Of a DNA stretch of 64,000 nt, positions 1-7,750 are shown piece by piece. Every line of letters starts with the position of its first letter. Within the stretch, counting starts at the first letter, position 1. The notes under the pieces are model-generated. The model was not told where the DNA came from. It saw only the letters and a list, made by a program, of their open reading frames with translations, and ran no database searches. The position numbers and the translations under genes were made by a program. This DNA comes from Anaerofilum hominis (lineage in GTDB: Bacteria; Bacillota; Clostridia; Oscillospirales; Ruminococcaceae): contig NZ_JACONZ010000002.1 of NCBI RefSeq assembly GCF_014287275.1, positions 62,001 through 126,000 on the forward strand, read 5' to 3'.

Positions 1-1058
1 TTGTCGCATGTGCGGCGCACCGCCTGGTCGATCCACGGCAGCGCTTTTTCATAAAAAGCGTCGGGGGACAGGCGGCGGATATACTCGCCGTTCATAAAAC
101 GCAGCTTTTCCGGGTCGAAAATGGCCGGGGAACGGCTGATGCCCTCCTCACTGAAAGCGTCCACCATCTCGGGCAGGGTGAAGATCTCGTTTTCTCCCTT
201 GGGGCTCCAGCCGCAGAGGGCGATATAGTTGAGGATCGCCTCGGTGAGATACCCCTTGGCCACCAGATCCTGATAGCTGGCGTCCCCGTTGCGTTTGGAC
301 AGCTTGTTCTGGGCGTCTTTCATCACCGGCGGGCAGTGGATGTAGACCGGCTTCTCCCAGCCGAACGCCTCGTAGAGCAGGTTGTATTTGGGGGTGGAGG
401 AGAGGTACTCGCTGCCGCGGATGACATGGCTGATCGCCATCAGATGGTCGTCCACCACGTTGGCGAAGTTGTAGGTGGGCATCCCGTCGGTCTTGATGAG
501 GATCTGGTCGTCCAGTTCGGCATTTTCCACTTCGATGTGGCCGTAGACCACGTCGTCAAAGCCGGTCACACCCTCCCGCGGCATCTTCTGGCGGATGACA
601 AAGGGCTTGCCGTCCGCCAGGTTCTTTTCGATTTCCTCCGGGGAAAGGCTGCGGCAGTGACCGTCATAGTGGGGGGCCTGGCCGCTGGCTTTCTGGATGG
701 TGCGCATCTCGTCCAGCCGCTGTTTGTCGCAGAAGCAGTAATAGGCGTGCCCGCTCTGCACCAGCTGTTTGGCGTAGTCCATATACAGGCCCATGCGCTC
801 GCTCTGCACATAGGGGCCGTAGCCGCCGTCCTTGTCCGGCCCCTCGTCCCAGAGCAGCCCGGTCTCCCGCAGGGTGTTGTAGATGATGTCCACAGCACCC
901 TCCACGTACCGTTCCTGGTCGGTGTCCTCGATGCGCAGCACAAAGGTGCCGCCGCAGCTTTTGGCCTTCAGGTAGGCGTACAGGGCGGTGCGCAGGTTGC
1001 CCACATGCATATAACCGGTCGGGCTGGGGGCGAAACGCGTTCTCACGTTGCTCTCCAT
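1..1058 (-). CDS. gltX: Glutamyl-tRNA synthetase, C-terminus off the left edge
   Basis: Class I aminoacyl-tRNA synthetase that charges tRNA-Glu in the cytosol. About 352 N-terminal residues are visible. The HIGH-type signature is HVGN at residues 18-21, after PSPTG, and the KMSKS-type loop is KLSKR at about 252-256 inside [10 protein letters not shown]. The first ATG on this strand (1056-1058) has AGAGGAGGAA 5-6 bases upstream. A -35/-10 pair lies about 60 bases before the start and I see no T-box leader. Full-length bacterial enzymes are near 480-490 aa, so the anticodon-binding part lies outside the window. It could be a GltX that also serves tRNA-Gln, which cannot be told from this part. 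Confidence 0.97.
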   Translation of the reverse strand, partial: MESNVRTRFAPSPTGYMHVGNLRTALYAYLKAKSCGGTFVLRIEDTDQERYVEGAVDIIYNTLRETGLLWDEGPDKDGGYGPYVQSERMGLYMDYAKQLVQSGHAYYCFCDKQRLDEMRTIQKASGQAPHYDGHCRSLSPEEIEKNLADGKPFVIRQKMPREGVTGFDDVVYGHIEVENAELDDQILIKTDGMPTYNFANVVDDHLMAISHVIRGSEYLSSTPKYNLLYEAFGWEKPVYIHCPPVMKDAQNKLSKRNGDASYQDLVAKGYLTEAILNYIALCGWSPKGENEIFTLPEMVDAFSEEGISRSPAIFDPEKLRFMNGEYIRRLSPDAFYEKALPWIDQAVRRTCD

Positions 1059-1114
1059 ATATACTTCCTCCTCTAAAAAGGTATCGGGCTTTTGACACAG
1101 GGTCATACTCTTAA

Positions 1115-1143
1115 AGTCTACCCTGAGCAGACGGGTTTGTCAA
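1115..1143 (-). promoter_or_regulatory. gltX promoter
   Basis: On the minus strand TTGACA (1138-1143) and TAGACT (1115-1120) are separated by exactly 17 bases, 57 bases before the gltX start codon. Confidence 0.75.
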
Positions 1144-1570
1144 TGAAAAAGCGCTTTCCGCCGCCGTTTTCGGCCCGGCCCAGCTCCGGGCGCCAAGAGC
1201 GGGCGGCCGTGCGGGGGCGGCGCAGAAGCGGCGGTCTCCCCGCCGCGGCCCGCGCCCGGCGGACGGCCCGGCGAAAGGGAGAAAAGAGCGGGGCGGCCGT
1301 CCTCCTTTTTGAGATAAGCGCTGCTGTCAGCTTGGGCAGACCGGCCCCTGCTGAAACAGCGGGAAAGGGCCCCCGCGGTTTTTCGGCGCAGGAGCCCTTT
1401 GACCCGGGGCTTTCGCCCCTCTTTGCCGCCCTGCCCGCCGCCCCGGCCCCAGAGGGCCGTATGCCGCCGAAGCGGCCCGCCCCTGCGCGCCCGGAGGAGA
1501 GCGGTGGGCAGGGAGAGGGGGCGCTTTTTAGCGGGACCGAAAAACGGAAACGGAAAAGACCGGCTGCCGA
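1144..1570. other. Gene-free GC-rich spacer
   Basis: About 430 GC-rich bases between the gltX promoter and the terminator of the next gene. Open frames exist on both strands but are Ala/Pro/Arg/Gly-rich random reading of GC-rich DNA without ribosome sites. I see no RNA gene or repeat. Confidence 0.6.
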
Positions 1571-1599
1571 GAAAAAAGGATGCCCGGCAAGGGGCATCC
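1571..1599 (-). terminator. Terminator of the DUF3795-like gene
   Basis: On the minus strand a GGATGCCC stem with a short loop pairs with GGGCATCC and is followed by CTTTTTTC. It lies 20 bases past the stop codon of the gene ending at 1619. Confidence 0.8.
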
Positions 1600-1618
1600 A
1601 CAGACAGAGCGGGACCGG

Positions 1619-2032
1619 CTACTTCGATTTTTTCCGGCACTCGCTGCATTCCCCGTCATGCAGGGAGAGGATGCCGCCGCATTGCGGGCAGGTATAGGCT
1701 GCTTTCTGTTGTTCCATAAAGCGCTTCAGGCCTTGCGTTTGCACAAAACGGCTGTTTTCCATCAGGCTGGCCTGATAGCGCTGGTTGTAGCTTTTTTCAA
1801 GGTTTTTGATCCGCCTGCAGGGATAGCCGGGACATTCAAAGCAATGGGACAGGGCCTTTTCTCTGACGCAGTCCTTTATTTTGCATTTGCGGCAATGTTC
1901 CGGTTTTCCCGCATCGCTGTTCCGGCAGCCGGCGCACGGCTTTTTTGTGCTGCAGTGCCGATAACAGACTTTGCAGTTCATCCCGCAGGGGGCGAACATG
2001 GCCGTATCGATCGTTTCCCTGGGCATTTTCAT
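1619..2032 (-). CDS. Cys-rich DUF3795-like protein with C-terminal zinc ribbon
   Basis: 137 aa. The N-terminal half has a dense cysteine array (CGMNCKVC, then HC, CAGC, HCRKC, CFECPGYPC), the pattern of DUF3795-type proteins, probably metal-binding; the biochemical role is unknown. The C-terminus adds a second possible zinc ribbon, CPQC ... CSEC, around residues 115-133. The frame is open further upstream, but the ATG at 2030-2032 has GAGGGGGG at ideal distance and the promoter lies between it and the longer alternatives, so the longer forms are unlikely. Monocistronic, with its own promoter and terminator. GC is lower than in its neighbours. Confidence 0.75.
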   Translation of the reverse strand: MKMPRETIDTAMFAPCGMNCKVCYRHCSTKKPCAGCRNSDAGKPEHCRKCKIKDCVREKALSHCFECPGYPCRRIKNLEKSYNQRYQASLMENSRFVQTQGLKRFMEQQKAAYTCPQCGGILSLHDGECSECRKKSK

Positions 2033-2071
2033 AAATTTTCTGCCCCCCTCAAAGCTTTTGATCTGCCAGAG

Positions 2072-2100
2072 AGTATAACAGTTCCAAACAACGCTGTAAA
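2072..2100 (-). promoter_or_regulatory. Promoter of the DUF3795-like gene
   Basis: Minus-strand TTTACA (2095-2100), 17 bases, TATACT (2072-2077); about 40 bases before the start codon. Confidence 0.8.
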
Positions 2101-2320
2101 GAAAATTTCCCGGGGCCGCGCTTTGGCATCGCGGACCAAAGGACCCGGCCCGGCGGTGCCGGGCGTCCCCTGAAGCGCCGCCCCATCCCGGCTGCTGCGG
2201 CATGCCGGGTAAGACGAACTCCCAAACGCCCTCTTCGGTGCGGGGGCGGGAGCTGAGCGCGCGGCTGAGCCGGGGTCCGTCGCGGCGCTTCCTTGGGGCA
2301 GGCGGCCGCGGGGCTTTTGA

Positions 2321-2338
2321 GAAAGGGCGGACCCTTTC
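2321..2338 (-). terminator. Weak hairpin downstream of the SDR gene
   Basis: GAAAGGG-CGGA-CCCTTTC makes a perfect 7-bp stem 5 bases past the SDR stop. The tail is not T-rich, so termination is uncertain. The rest of 2101-2342 holds nothing recognisable. Confidence 0.35.
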
Positions 2339-2342
2339 GCGG

Positions 2343-3131
2343 TCAGGCGTCCTTTTGCAGGCGGATGCCCTGCTGCCCCAGCCAAATTTTCATCATCAGC
2401 CTTTGCGGCGTGATCTTGGACAGCAGATGTGTGAACTTGACGTATGACCCGTACACAGAGATGTCTTTCCCTTTTTCTGCGTCGCGCAGCGCTTTTTTGG
2501 CCACCAGGTCGGGGGTGACCATGCCGGAAAAATTGCGCGTCCCCTTTTTTGCCCCGATCAGGCCGCGGTCGAATAACCCCGTTTTCATCCAGCCGGGGCA
2601 CACGGCGGTCGCGCCGATCCCCTTTTCTTTCAATTCGACATTGAGCGCCCTTGTGTAATTGCGGACGAACGCCTTTGTCGAACTGTAAATATTCTGATAG
2701 GGCAGCGGAAAAAAGGACGCCTGGGATGCAATGTTGATAAGATGGCTCCCGCGCTCCATATGAGGGATACAGGCCAGGCCCAGGGCCACGACTGCACCGA
2801 CATTCAGGTCGATCATGTTCAGAGATTCTTCTATACTGATATCGTCATAAGAGCAGAACTTGGCAAAACCGGCATTGTTGATGAGGTATTTTACAGCTGC
2901 CCCGCTTTTCTCCAGCTCCGCTGCGAGATGCTTCACATTTTCGCGGTCCGTCAGGTCCATGGAAAAGATGCGGACCCGCGCGCCCAGTTCCAGTGCGCTT
3001 TGCTCCAGTTTTTCCCGGTCACGGGCGATGGTCCAGATCTCGGTGATCTCGGGCTGCGCTGCCAGCAGTTTGACGAATTCTTTGCCCAGGCCCCCGTTGG
3101 CCCCGGTCACGATGGCGATTTGATCCCTCAT
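2343..3131 (-). CDS. SDR-family NAD(P)-dependent oxidoreductase
   Basis: 262 aa, the usual length of classical short-chain dehydrogenases. The cofactor motif is TGANGGLG at residues 9-16, NNAG follows near 86-89, and the catalytic Tyr-Lys pair is in YSSTK near 152-156, with the upstream Ser in the ASQAS stretch. The substrate is not predictable. GGAGG lies 9 bases before the ATG. It lies 66 bases downstream of an ArsR-type regulator gene on the same strand, and the gap contains a copy of the same inverted repeat that precedes the regulator (3160-3175). It is therefore probably controlled by that regulator through its own promoter. The distal part contains hydrophobic stretches but no clear membrane helix. 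Confidence 0.9.
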   Translation of the reverse strand: MRDQIAIVTGANGGLGKEFVKLLAAQPEITEIWTIARDREKLEQSALELGARVRIFSMDLTDRENVKHLAAELEKSGAAVKYLINNAGFAKFCSYDDISIEESLNMIDLNVGAVVALGLACIPHMERGSHLINIASQASFFPLPYQNIYSSTKAFVRNYTRALNVELKEKGIGATAVCPGWMKTGLFDRGLIGAKKGTRNFSGMVTPDLVAKKALRDAEKGKDISVYGSYVKFTHLLSKITPQRLMMKIWLGQQGIRLQKDA

Positions 3132-3159
3132 TCTATCGATCCTCCAAATTTGTTTATAA

Positions 3160-3175
3160 GTTTAAACTTTTAAAC
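3160..3175. promoter_or_regulatory. Candidate ArsR operator before the SDR gene
   Basis: GTTTAA-ACTT-TTAAAC, a perfect 6-4-6 inverted repeat. It matches the repeat before the regulator gene at 15 of 16 positions and overlaps an AT-rich stretch likely to hold the SDR promoter. Confidence 0.65.
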
Positions 3176-3197
3176 TAATTGGTTAAAATTGAACGCC

Positions 3198-3512
3198 TTA
3201 TCCAGGCGTCAAATTCATATCCCTTTCCAGAGACTGCAAAAGATTTTTGAGCAGGACGACCGCTTTGTCCATACTGAGGCTGTAGATCCGCTCTTTTCCG
3301 TTTTTGACGGCCTGGATGAGGCCGCAGTCCCGCAGCAGTTTCAAATGGTGGGAAACCGCCGGCCGGGACAGGGCAAGATGATCCGTCAACTCGGAAACAG
3401 TCATACTGTGGTGGTCAAAAAGCAGCATGAGGATCTGCTGCCGGTTTTCGTCCTGCAGCATCGTGAAGATGGGAATGCATTCGGATAAAGCCGCCAGGGT
3501 CGCCTTGCTCAT
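3198..3512 (-). CDS. ArsR-family transcriptional repressor
   Basis: 104 aa winged-helix protein. The recognition region reads VSELTDHLALSRPAVSHHLKLL, followed by the wing 'NGKERIYSL', as in the ArsR/SmtB family. The typical CVC metal-binding motif is absent, so a non-metal inducer or a simple autorepressor is more likely. I chose the ATG at 3510-3512, which has GAGGTG 6 bases upstream, over an in-frame ATG four codons earlier. An inverted repeat lies just upstream (3529-3544) and a near copy lies before the downstream SDR gene, which suggests autoregulation and co-control of the dehydrogenase. Confidence 0.88.
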   Translation of the reverse strand: MSKATLAALSECIPIFTMLQDENRQQILMLLFDHHSMTVSELTDHLALSRPAVSHHLKLLRDCGLIQAVKNGKERIYSLSMDKAVVLLKNLLQSLERDMNLTPG

Positions 3513-3528
3513 AGCACACCTCACATGC

Positions 3529-3544
3529 GTTTAAACTTTTGAAC
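3529..3544. promoter_or_regulatory. Candidate ArsR operator before the regulator gene
   Basis: GTTTAA-ACTT-TTGAAC, an inverted repeat with one mismatch, 17 bases before the chosen start. It pairs with the site at 3160-3175. Confidence 0.65.
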
Positions 3545-3703
3545 ATATCTTACCCCACAGATCTTCTCTTGTCAATGCGCAAGATAGTGATAAAATATTA
3601 AAGAGCAGCAAAAGGGCAGCCGTTTTGCAGAATTTTTTGCGGAAAAAGTCCGGCGCTTTTCCCCCCAGGGCGTTTCTCCAAATCGGACGGAGACGCTCTT
3701 TCC

Positions 3704-3732
3704 TTGTGCGGGACGGCCGGTCAGTGTATAAT
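3704..3732 (+). promoter_or_regulatory. Promoter of the MBOAT-SGNH operon
   Basis: TTGTGC (3704-3709), 17 bases, perfect TATAAT (3727-3732); 40 bases before the GTG start. Confidence 0.8.
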
Positions 3733-3772
3733 AGACAAAACCATCCCAAAAATCAGAGAGGAGGGCCGCGCG

Positions 3773-5221
3773 GTGCCTGTTTTTTCTTTTGCGTTTTTCG
3801 GCTTTTTTGCCGCGGTGTTCGCCCTCTACTGGCTGGCGCCGCACCGCTGGCGTATGGGGCTGCTGTTCGCGGCCAGCCTGGGCTTTTATGCGCTGTTCGG
3901 CCTGTCCTATACCCTGCTGCTGCTGGCCTGCATGGCGGGCTGCTGGGCGGGGGGACTGTGGCTGGGGCGGGGGCGCTCCCGCGCGCGGCTTGCGCTCTGC
4001 GTGGTGCTGGCCCTGGCGCCGCTGTTCCTTTTCAAATATCTGGATTTTCTGGCCGGCGGCCTCGCCGCGCTGTCCGGGCTGTTGGGCGCGCCGTTCAGCG
4101 CCCCCTATCTCAAATGGGCGCAGCCGGTGGGGGTGAGCTATTATACCTTCCAGATGATCAGTTATCTGGTGGACGTCTACCGGCAAAAGACCGCGCCGGA
4201 AAAAAACTTTTTTGCCTGCGGGGTGAGCCTGTCGCTGTTTTTGCAGGTCACCTCCGGCCCTCTCACCCGCCCCCGGGAGCTGCTGCCCCAGCTGCGGCGG
4301 GAGCGGGCCTTTGACGCAGCGCAGGGCGTGGCCGCAGCCCAGCTGGTGCTGCTGGGCCTGTTCAAAAAGATCGTGGTGGCCGACGCGCTGGCCTATTACA
4401 CCAAAGCCGTCTATCACGACCCCACCCGCCTGTACGGCCTCAGCCTGATCGTGGCCGCGCTGTTCTACACGGTTCAGATCTATGCGGATTTTTCGGGCTA
4501 TACCGATATGATGCGGGGCTTTGGCGGGCTGCTGGGGCTGGAGCTGGCTGAAAATTTCAACGCGCCCTATCTCTCCCGCTCGGTGAAAGAGTTCTGGAAG
4601 CGGTGGCACATCTCGCTCTCAAGCTGGCTGATGGAGTATGTCTACATCCCGCTGGGGGGCAGCCGGGCGGGGCGCCCGCGCTATTATTTCAACCTGTTCT
4701 TCACCTTCGTCGTCAGCGGCCTCTGGCACGGCGCCAGCGCGCCCATGCTGGTGTGGGGGGCGCTGCACGGCGCTTATATGGTGGTGGGCGCAGCCACCCT
4801 TGAACCGCGCCGGCGGGCCTGCCGGGCGCTGCGCCTGCGCCGCGACGGCCTGCCCGCCCGGGTGTGGCAAACGCTGGTCACCTTTGTTCTGGTGGGTTTC
4901 GCCTGGATCTTTTTCGGCGCGCCTGACCTGGCCACGGCGGGCTATATCGTCACCCATCTGTTTACGGGCTTTGTGCCCACCGTCGCCCACCTCAAGGAGA
5001 GTCTGGTGCTGCTGGGGCTGTCGGCGGACGCCTGTGTGCGGTTTGCGGTGCTGTTCGCCGCCCTGTTTGCGGTGGACCTGGCCGCCAGGGACAGGGGTTG
5101 GCGCGCCTGGCTCTCGGCCCGGCGTCCCTGGGTGCAGGCGGTGATCTGTTATCTGCTGGCCGCGGCGCTGGTGTTCTGGGGAAACCTGGGCGGCGGCAAC
5201 TCGATGTATTTTCAGTTTTGA
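3773..5221 (+). CDS. MBOAT-family membrane O-acyltransferase (AlgI/DltB type)
   Basis: 482 aa multi-span membrane protein of the MBOAT family, which moves acyl groups from the cytosol across the membrane for transfer to wall or surface polymers. Family marks are QPVGVSYYTFQ, the region KEFWKRWHISLSSW, and the conserved His in VVSGLWHGAS (His about 319). Start is GTG at 3773, with AGAGGAGGG upstream and 40 bases after the -10; the longer frame starts before the -10 and is rejected. The next gene encodes an SGNH-type partner 66 bases downstream, the usual AlgI/AlgJ, PatA/PatB or DltB/DltD pairing. No dltA/dltC or polysaccharide gene is nearby, so acetylation of a surface glycan is an inference. 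Confidence 0.9.
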   Translation: MPVFSFAFFGFFAAVFALYWLAPHRWRMGLLFAASLGFYALFGLSYTLLLLACMAGCWAGGLWLGRGRSRARLALCVVLALAPLFLFKYLDFLAGGLAALSGLLGAPFSAPYLKWAQPVGVSYYTFQMISYLVDVYRQKTAPEKNFFACGVSLSLFLQVTSGPLTRPRELLPQLRRERAFDAAQGVAAAQLVLLGLFKKIVVADALAYYTKAVYHDPTRLYGLSLIVAALFYTVQIYADFSGYTDMMRGFGGLLGLELAENFNAPYLSRSVKEFWKRWHISLSSWLMEYVYIPLGGSRAGRPRYYFNLFFTFVVSGLWHGASAPMLVWGALHGAYMVVGAATLEPRRRACRALRLRRDGLPARVWQTLVTFVLVGFAWIFFGAPDLATAGYIVTHLFTGFVPTVAHLKESLVLLGLSADACVRFAVLFAALFAVDLAARDRGWRAWLSARRPWVQAVICYLLAAALVFWGNLGGGNSMYFQF

Positions 5222-5287
5222 GGGGGCATGGCCCCACGCGGATCGCCCCGCGTGAGGACAAAAAAACGGCGGAAAGGGGGAGGCTGA

Positions 5288-6379
5288 TTGAAAAAATTTC
5301 TTCGCGTCCTGGCGCTGTTCCTGCTGCCGGTGGCGCTGTTGTACGGGCTGTTTGCGGCGGTGCTGACAAGCACCCGCGAGCTGGCGGGCATGGAGGAGAT
5401 CGTCGCCGCCACGCTGGACGGCAGCCTTGTCCTGTACGGCACCTCGCACCATGAAAACTTTGCGGCCTATAAGCTGCGGGTGACGGGCGCGCTGGCGCCG
5501 CGCCTGCTGGTGCTGGGCACCAGCCGCAGCATGCAGCTGCGCGGGGAGTTTTTTTCGGAAAAGAGCTTTTATAACGCCGGCGGCGCGGTGCGCAATATGG
5601 CCGATTATGAGGACTTTTTGCGCCGCCTGCCCGAGGAGGCGCTGCCGCAGACCCTGCTGCTGGTGCTTGACCAGAACATGTTCAACACCAACTGGCGGCA
5701 GAGCAGCCCGGCGGACCCGCAGGGCTACGGCGACCTGAAGATGGACTTTTTCGACACGCTGCTGCGCACCGGGCTGGACTACGGCAACCGGAAATTTTCG
5801 ATTCTGAAGACCCTGCTGCCCCGGCAGGGGATCTACGGCCTGGCCGCGGCAGCCCGGGGCATGGGATTTGCCGCCGACGGCAGCTACCGGTACGGCAGCA
5901 CGGCGGAAAAAAATCTGGGCCAGCCGGAGAAAAATTTTGCCGACACCTACCGCAATATCGATTTTGGCGAGTTGCGCTTTGCCTACGGCGACGCCCCGGA
6001 CGCGCTGGCCCTTTCACAGCTGGACAGCCTGCTGGACTTCTGCGCGGAAAAGGGGATCCGGGTGGCGGGCTTTCTGCCTCCGTTCCCGCCCTCGGTGAAC
6101 TGGCGCATGGCGCAGAACGGCGGCTACGGCTATCTGGACACCCTGGGTGAAGAACTGGCCCGGCGCTTTGCCGGCTGCGGGGGAGAATTTTATGATTTTA
6201 CAGCCGTGGACAGCGACGACGACGAGTATCTGGACGGTTTTCACGGCGGCGACCGGGTCTATGCGAGGATCGCCGTGCAGCTTTCGGAAAAAAGCGATAT
6301 TTTGTCAAAAAGTATAGATCTTGTGACTTTAGAAAAATTGCTCGGCGAAAACGGCGGGAATCCGCGAATTTTGCCGTAA
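5288..6379 (+). CDS. SGNH/DltD-like extracytoplasmic acyltransferase partner
   Basis: 363 aa. An N-terminal membrane segment (residues about 5-28) anchors an extracytoplasmic domain. The block GTSRS at 77-81 supplies the nucleophile Ser79, and DGFH at 316-319 supplies the Asp/His of an SGNH-type triad, as in AlgJ/AlgX, PatB and DltD proteins that complete the transfer of an acyl group passed on by MBOAT partners. Start is TTG with GGGGGAGG 4-5 bases upstream; no better start exists. It is operonic with the MBOAT gene. The last 30 residues are encoded by AT-richer DNA than the rest. Confidence 0.8.
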   Translation: MKKFLRVLALFLLPVALLYGLFAAVLTSTRELAGMEEIVAATLDGSLVLYGTSHHENFAAYKLRVTGALAPRLLVLGTSRSMQLRGEFFSEKSFYNAGGAVRNMADYEDFLRRLPEEALPQTLLLVLDQNMFNTNWRQSSPADPQGYGDLKMDFFDTLLRTGLDYGNRKFSILKTLLPRQGIYGLAAAARGMGFAADGSYRYGSTAEKNLGQPEKNFADTYRNIDFGELRFAYGDAPDALALSQLDSLLDFCAEKGIRVAGFLPPFPPSVNWRMAQNGGYGYLDTLGEELARRFAGCGGEFYDFTAVDSDDDEYLDGFHGGDRVYARIAVQLSEKSDILSKSIDLVTLEKLLGENGGNPRILP

Positions 6380-6465
6380 AAAGCAAGATCTTGCGATATA
6401 TAGGGAAACGTTTTTTGGAGGTCACAAAAAAGAACAAAAAACCAAAATTTTCCAACTGGAAATTA

Positions 6466-6494
6466 TTGACATATAAGGGGGGATATGGTATTTT
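6466..6494 (+). promoter_or_regulatory. Promoter of the AbrB-type gene
   Basis: TTGACA (6466-6471), 17 bases, TATTTT (6489-6494), within an AT-rich 160-base gap. The transcript would have a leader of about 105 bases before the chosen start. Confidence 0.75.
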
Positions 6495-6606
6495 AAACGT
6501 GTAAGAAAAATGATTTTGTCGATAAGAGGAATCGTTTTTCTCCAAGATGAAGATGAGTTCATATGGAATGGAACCACCAAGGAACAAGGGAGGGAATTTT
6601 ACTGAG

Positions 6607-6852
6607 ATGAAATCCACTGGAATTGTACGAAAAGTCGACGATATGGGCCGTATCGTGCTGCCCATCGAGCTGCGCCGTGCCATGGAGATCGAAGACGGCT
6701 CGCCGCTGGAGATCTATGTGGAGGAGGACAGCATCATCCTCAAAGCCTGTAAGCCGGTCTGCATCTTCTGCGGCAGCGACCAGGGCGTGGAGGAGTTCAA
6801 GGGCCGCTGCGTCTGCGCTTCTTGCCGCAGCGAGCTGCGCGGGGAGCAATAA
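6607..6852 (+). CDS. AbrB/SpoVT-type regulator with C-terminal zinc ribbon
   Basis: 81 aa. Residues 1-45 are a swapped-hairpin AbrB DNA-binding domain (STGIVRKVDDMGRIVLPIEL), the type used by transition-state regulators in spore-forming Bacillota. Residues about 52-75 form a CIFCGS...CASC ribbon, a common tail in clostridial AbrB proteins. The start is chosen by homology of the MKSTGIVRK beginning; AGGGAGGG lies about 13 bases upstream, which is long, and an in-frame ATG at 6547 would add 20 unconserved residues. The stop codon TAA lies inside the first copy of the 92-bp repeat that follows directly. Confidence 0.9.
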   Translation: MKSTGIVRKVDDMGRIVLPIELRRAMEIEDGSPLEIYVEEDSIILKACKPVCIFCGSDQGVEEFKGRCVCASCRSELRGEQ

Positions 6853-7211
6853 AAAATAGCCGGAGGCTATTTTTTAGTAGCCATGTGGCCTGTCCTCAGG
6901 CCACGGCGAATCGAAATAAATTATTTTTTATTGCGGAGCAATAAAAAATAGCCGGAGGCTATTTTTTAGTAGCCATGTGGCCTGTCCTCAGGCCGCGGCG
7001 AATCGAAATAAGTTATTTTTTATTGCGGAGCAATAAAAAATAGCCGGAGGCTATTTTTTAGTAGCCATGTGGCCTGTCCTCAGGCCACGGCGAATCGAAA
7101 TAAGTTATTTTTTATTGCGGAGCAATAAAAAATAGCCGGAGGCTATTTTTTAGTAGCCATGTGGCCTGTCCTCAGGCCACGGCGAATCGAAATAAGTTGT
7201 TTTTTATTGCG
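6844..7211. repeat. Four tandem copies of a 92-bp hairpin element
   Basis: The junction GGAGCAATAAAAAATAGCC recurs at 6843/6844, 6936, 7028, 7120 and 7212, an exact 92-base period. Each copy holds three hairpins: ATTGC-GGA-GCAAT extended by A/T runs, AAAAAATAGCC-GGA-GGCTATTTTTT, and GTGGCCTG-TCCT-CAGGCCAC. Copies differ at only a few bases (one changes CCAC to CCGC, others differ in the AAATAARTT tail). The first copy contains the stop codon of the AbrB gene. No protein is encoded. Confidence 0.95.
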
Positions 7212-7295
7212 GAGCAATAAAAAATAGCCGCAGGGCTATTTTTCGGCCATGCGCCCGGTTGCCGCGCAAGCGGTGAGGGCGTGGCCATCGAGATA
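7212..7295. repeat. Type-2 variant of the hairpin element
   Basis: It starts with the same GGAGCAATAAAAAATAGCC junction. It then diverges to a nested body, GGCCATGCGCCC ... CCGC-GCAA-GCGG ... GGGCGTGGCC, and ends in ATCGAGATAA. The body matches the elements at 33481-33692. Confidence 0.85.
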
Positions 7296-7636
7296 AAAAA
7301 GAGCGTATCCGTTTATCACGGTTTTCTGTGCGCGTCCGGGAGATCTTGGCCCGGACGCTTTGCTTGTCTGTGCGGCAAGCCCTCAGGGCGCGGCGGGCCC
7401 GCAGCGCGGCTGCAGCGCGCTGTCTTGTGTTTTTTCGCCGGGGTAAGGGCACTCTGTCGTGGCCAGCCGCAGCCGGCGGCGTACCGGCCGGCCGAAAAGA
7501 CTGCCTTTTTCACCAGTGCACAGGCCGCCTGTGGGGCAGGGAGGCCCACTGGGGGCCACAGCGGGCGCACTCACCGGCAACCCGCTGCTTTTTACCCGCG
7601 TGGGGGAACCGCTGCGGGAAGCGCCCGAAAAACTAA
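7296..7636. other. Gene-free spacer
   Basis: GC-rich sequence with no convincing gene. One 9-bp hairpin, GCGTCCGGG/CCCGGACGC, lies at 7332-7358 without a T-rich tail. Open frames here lack ribosome sites. Confidence 0.55.
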
Positions 7637-7668
7637 AAAAACAGACGGAGCCCTGCTCCGTCTGTCTG
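7637..7668 (-). terminator. Terminator of the XRE gene
   Basis: ACAGACGGAGC-CCT-GCTCCGTCTGT, an 11-bp perfect stem. On the minus strand it is followed by a run of seven Ts, about 85 bases after the stop at 7751. Confidence 0.85.
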
Positions 7669-7750
7669 CGGCTCTGGCCCGCGGCGGGGCCGCAGGGCCT
7701 TTGTTTTCTCAGCGCAATGTGCTAAACTGTTCGTGGGCCCAACAGCCGCT

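Noticed and set aside
1092-1697. 201-codon plus-strand frame
   Set aside because: GC-rich random composition, no ribosome site, and it runs through the gltX promoter and a terminator.
6844-7211. CRISPR array
   Set aside because: Copies are contiguous 92-mers with no variable spacers and no cas genes are present.
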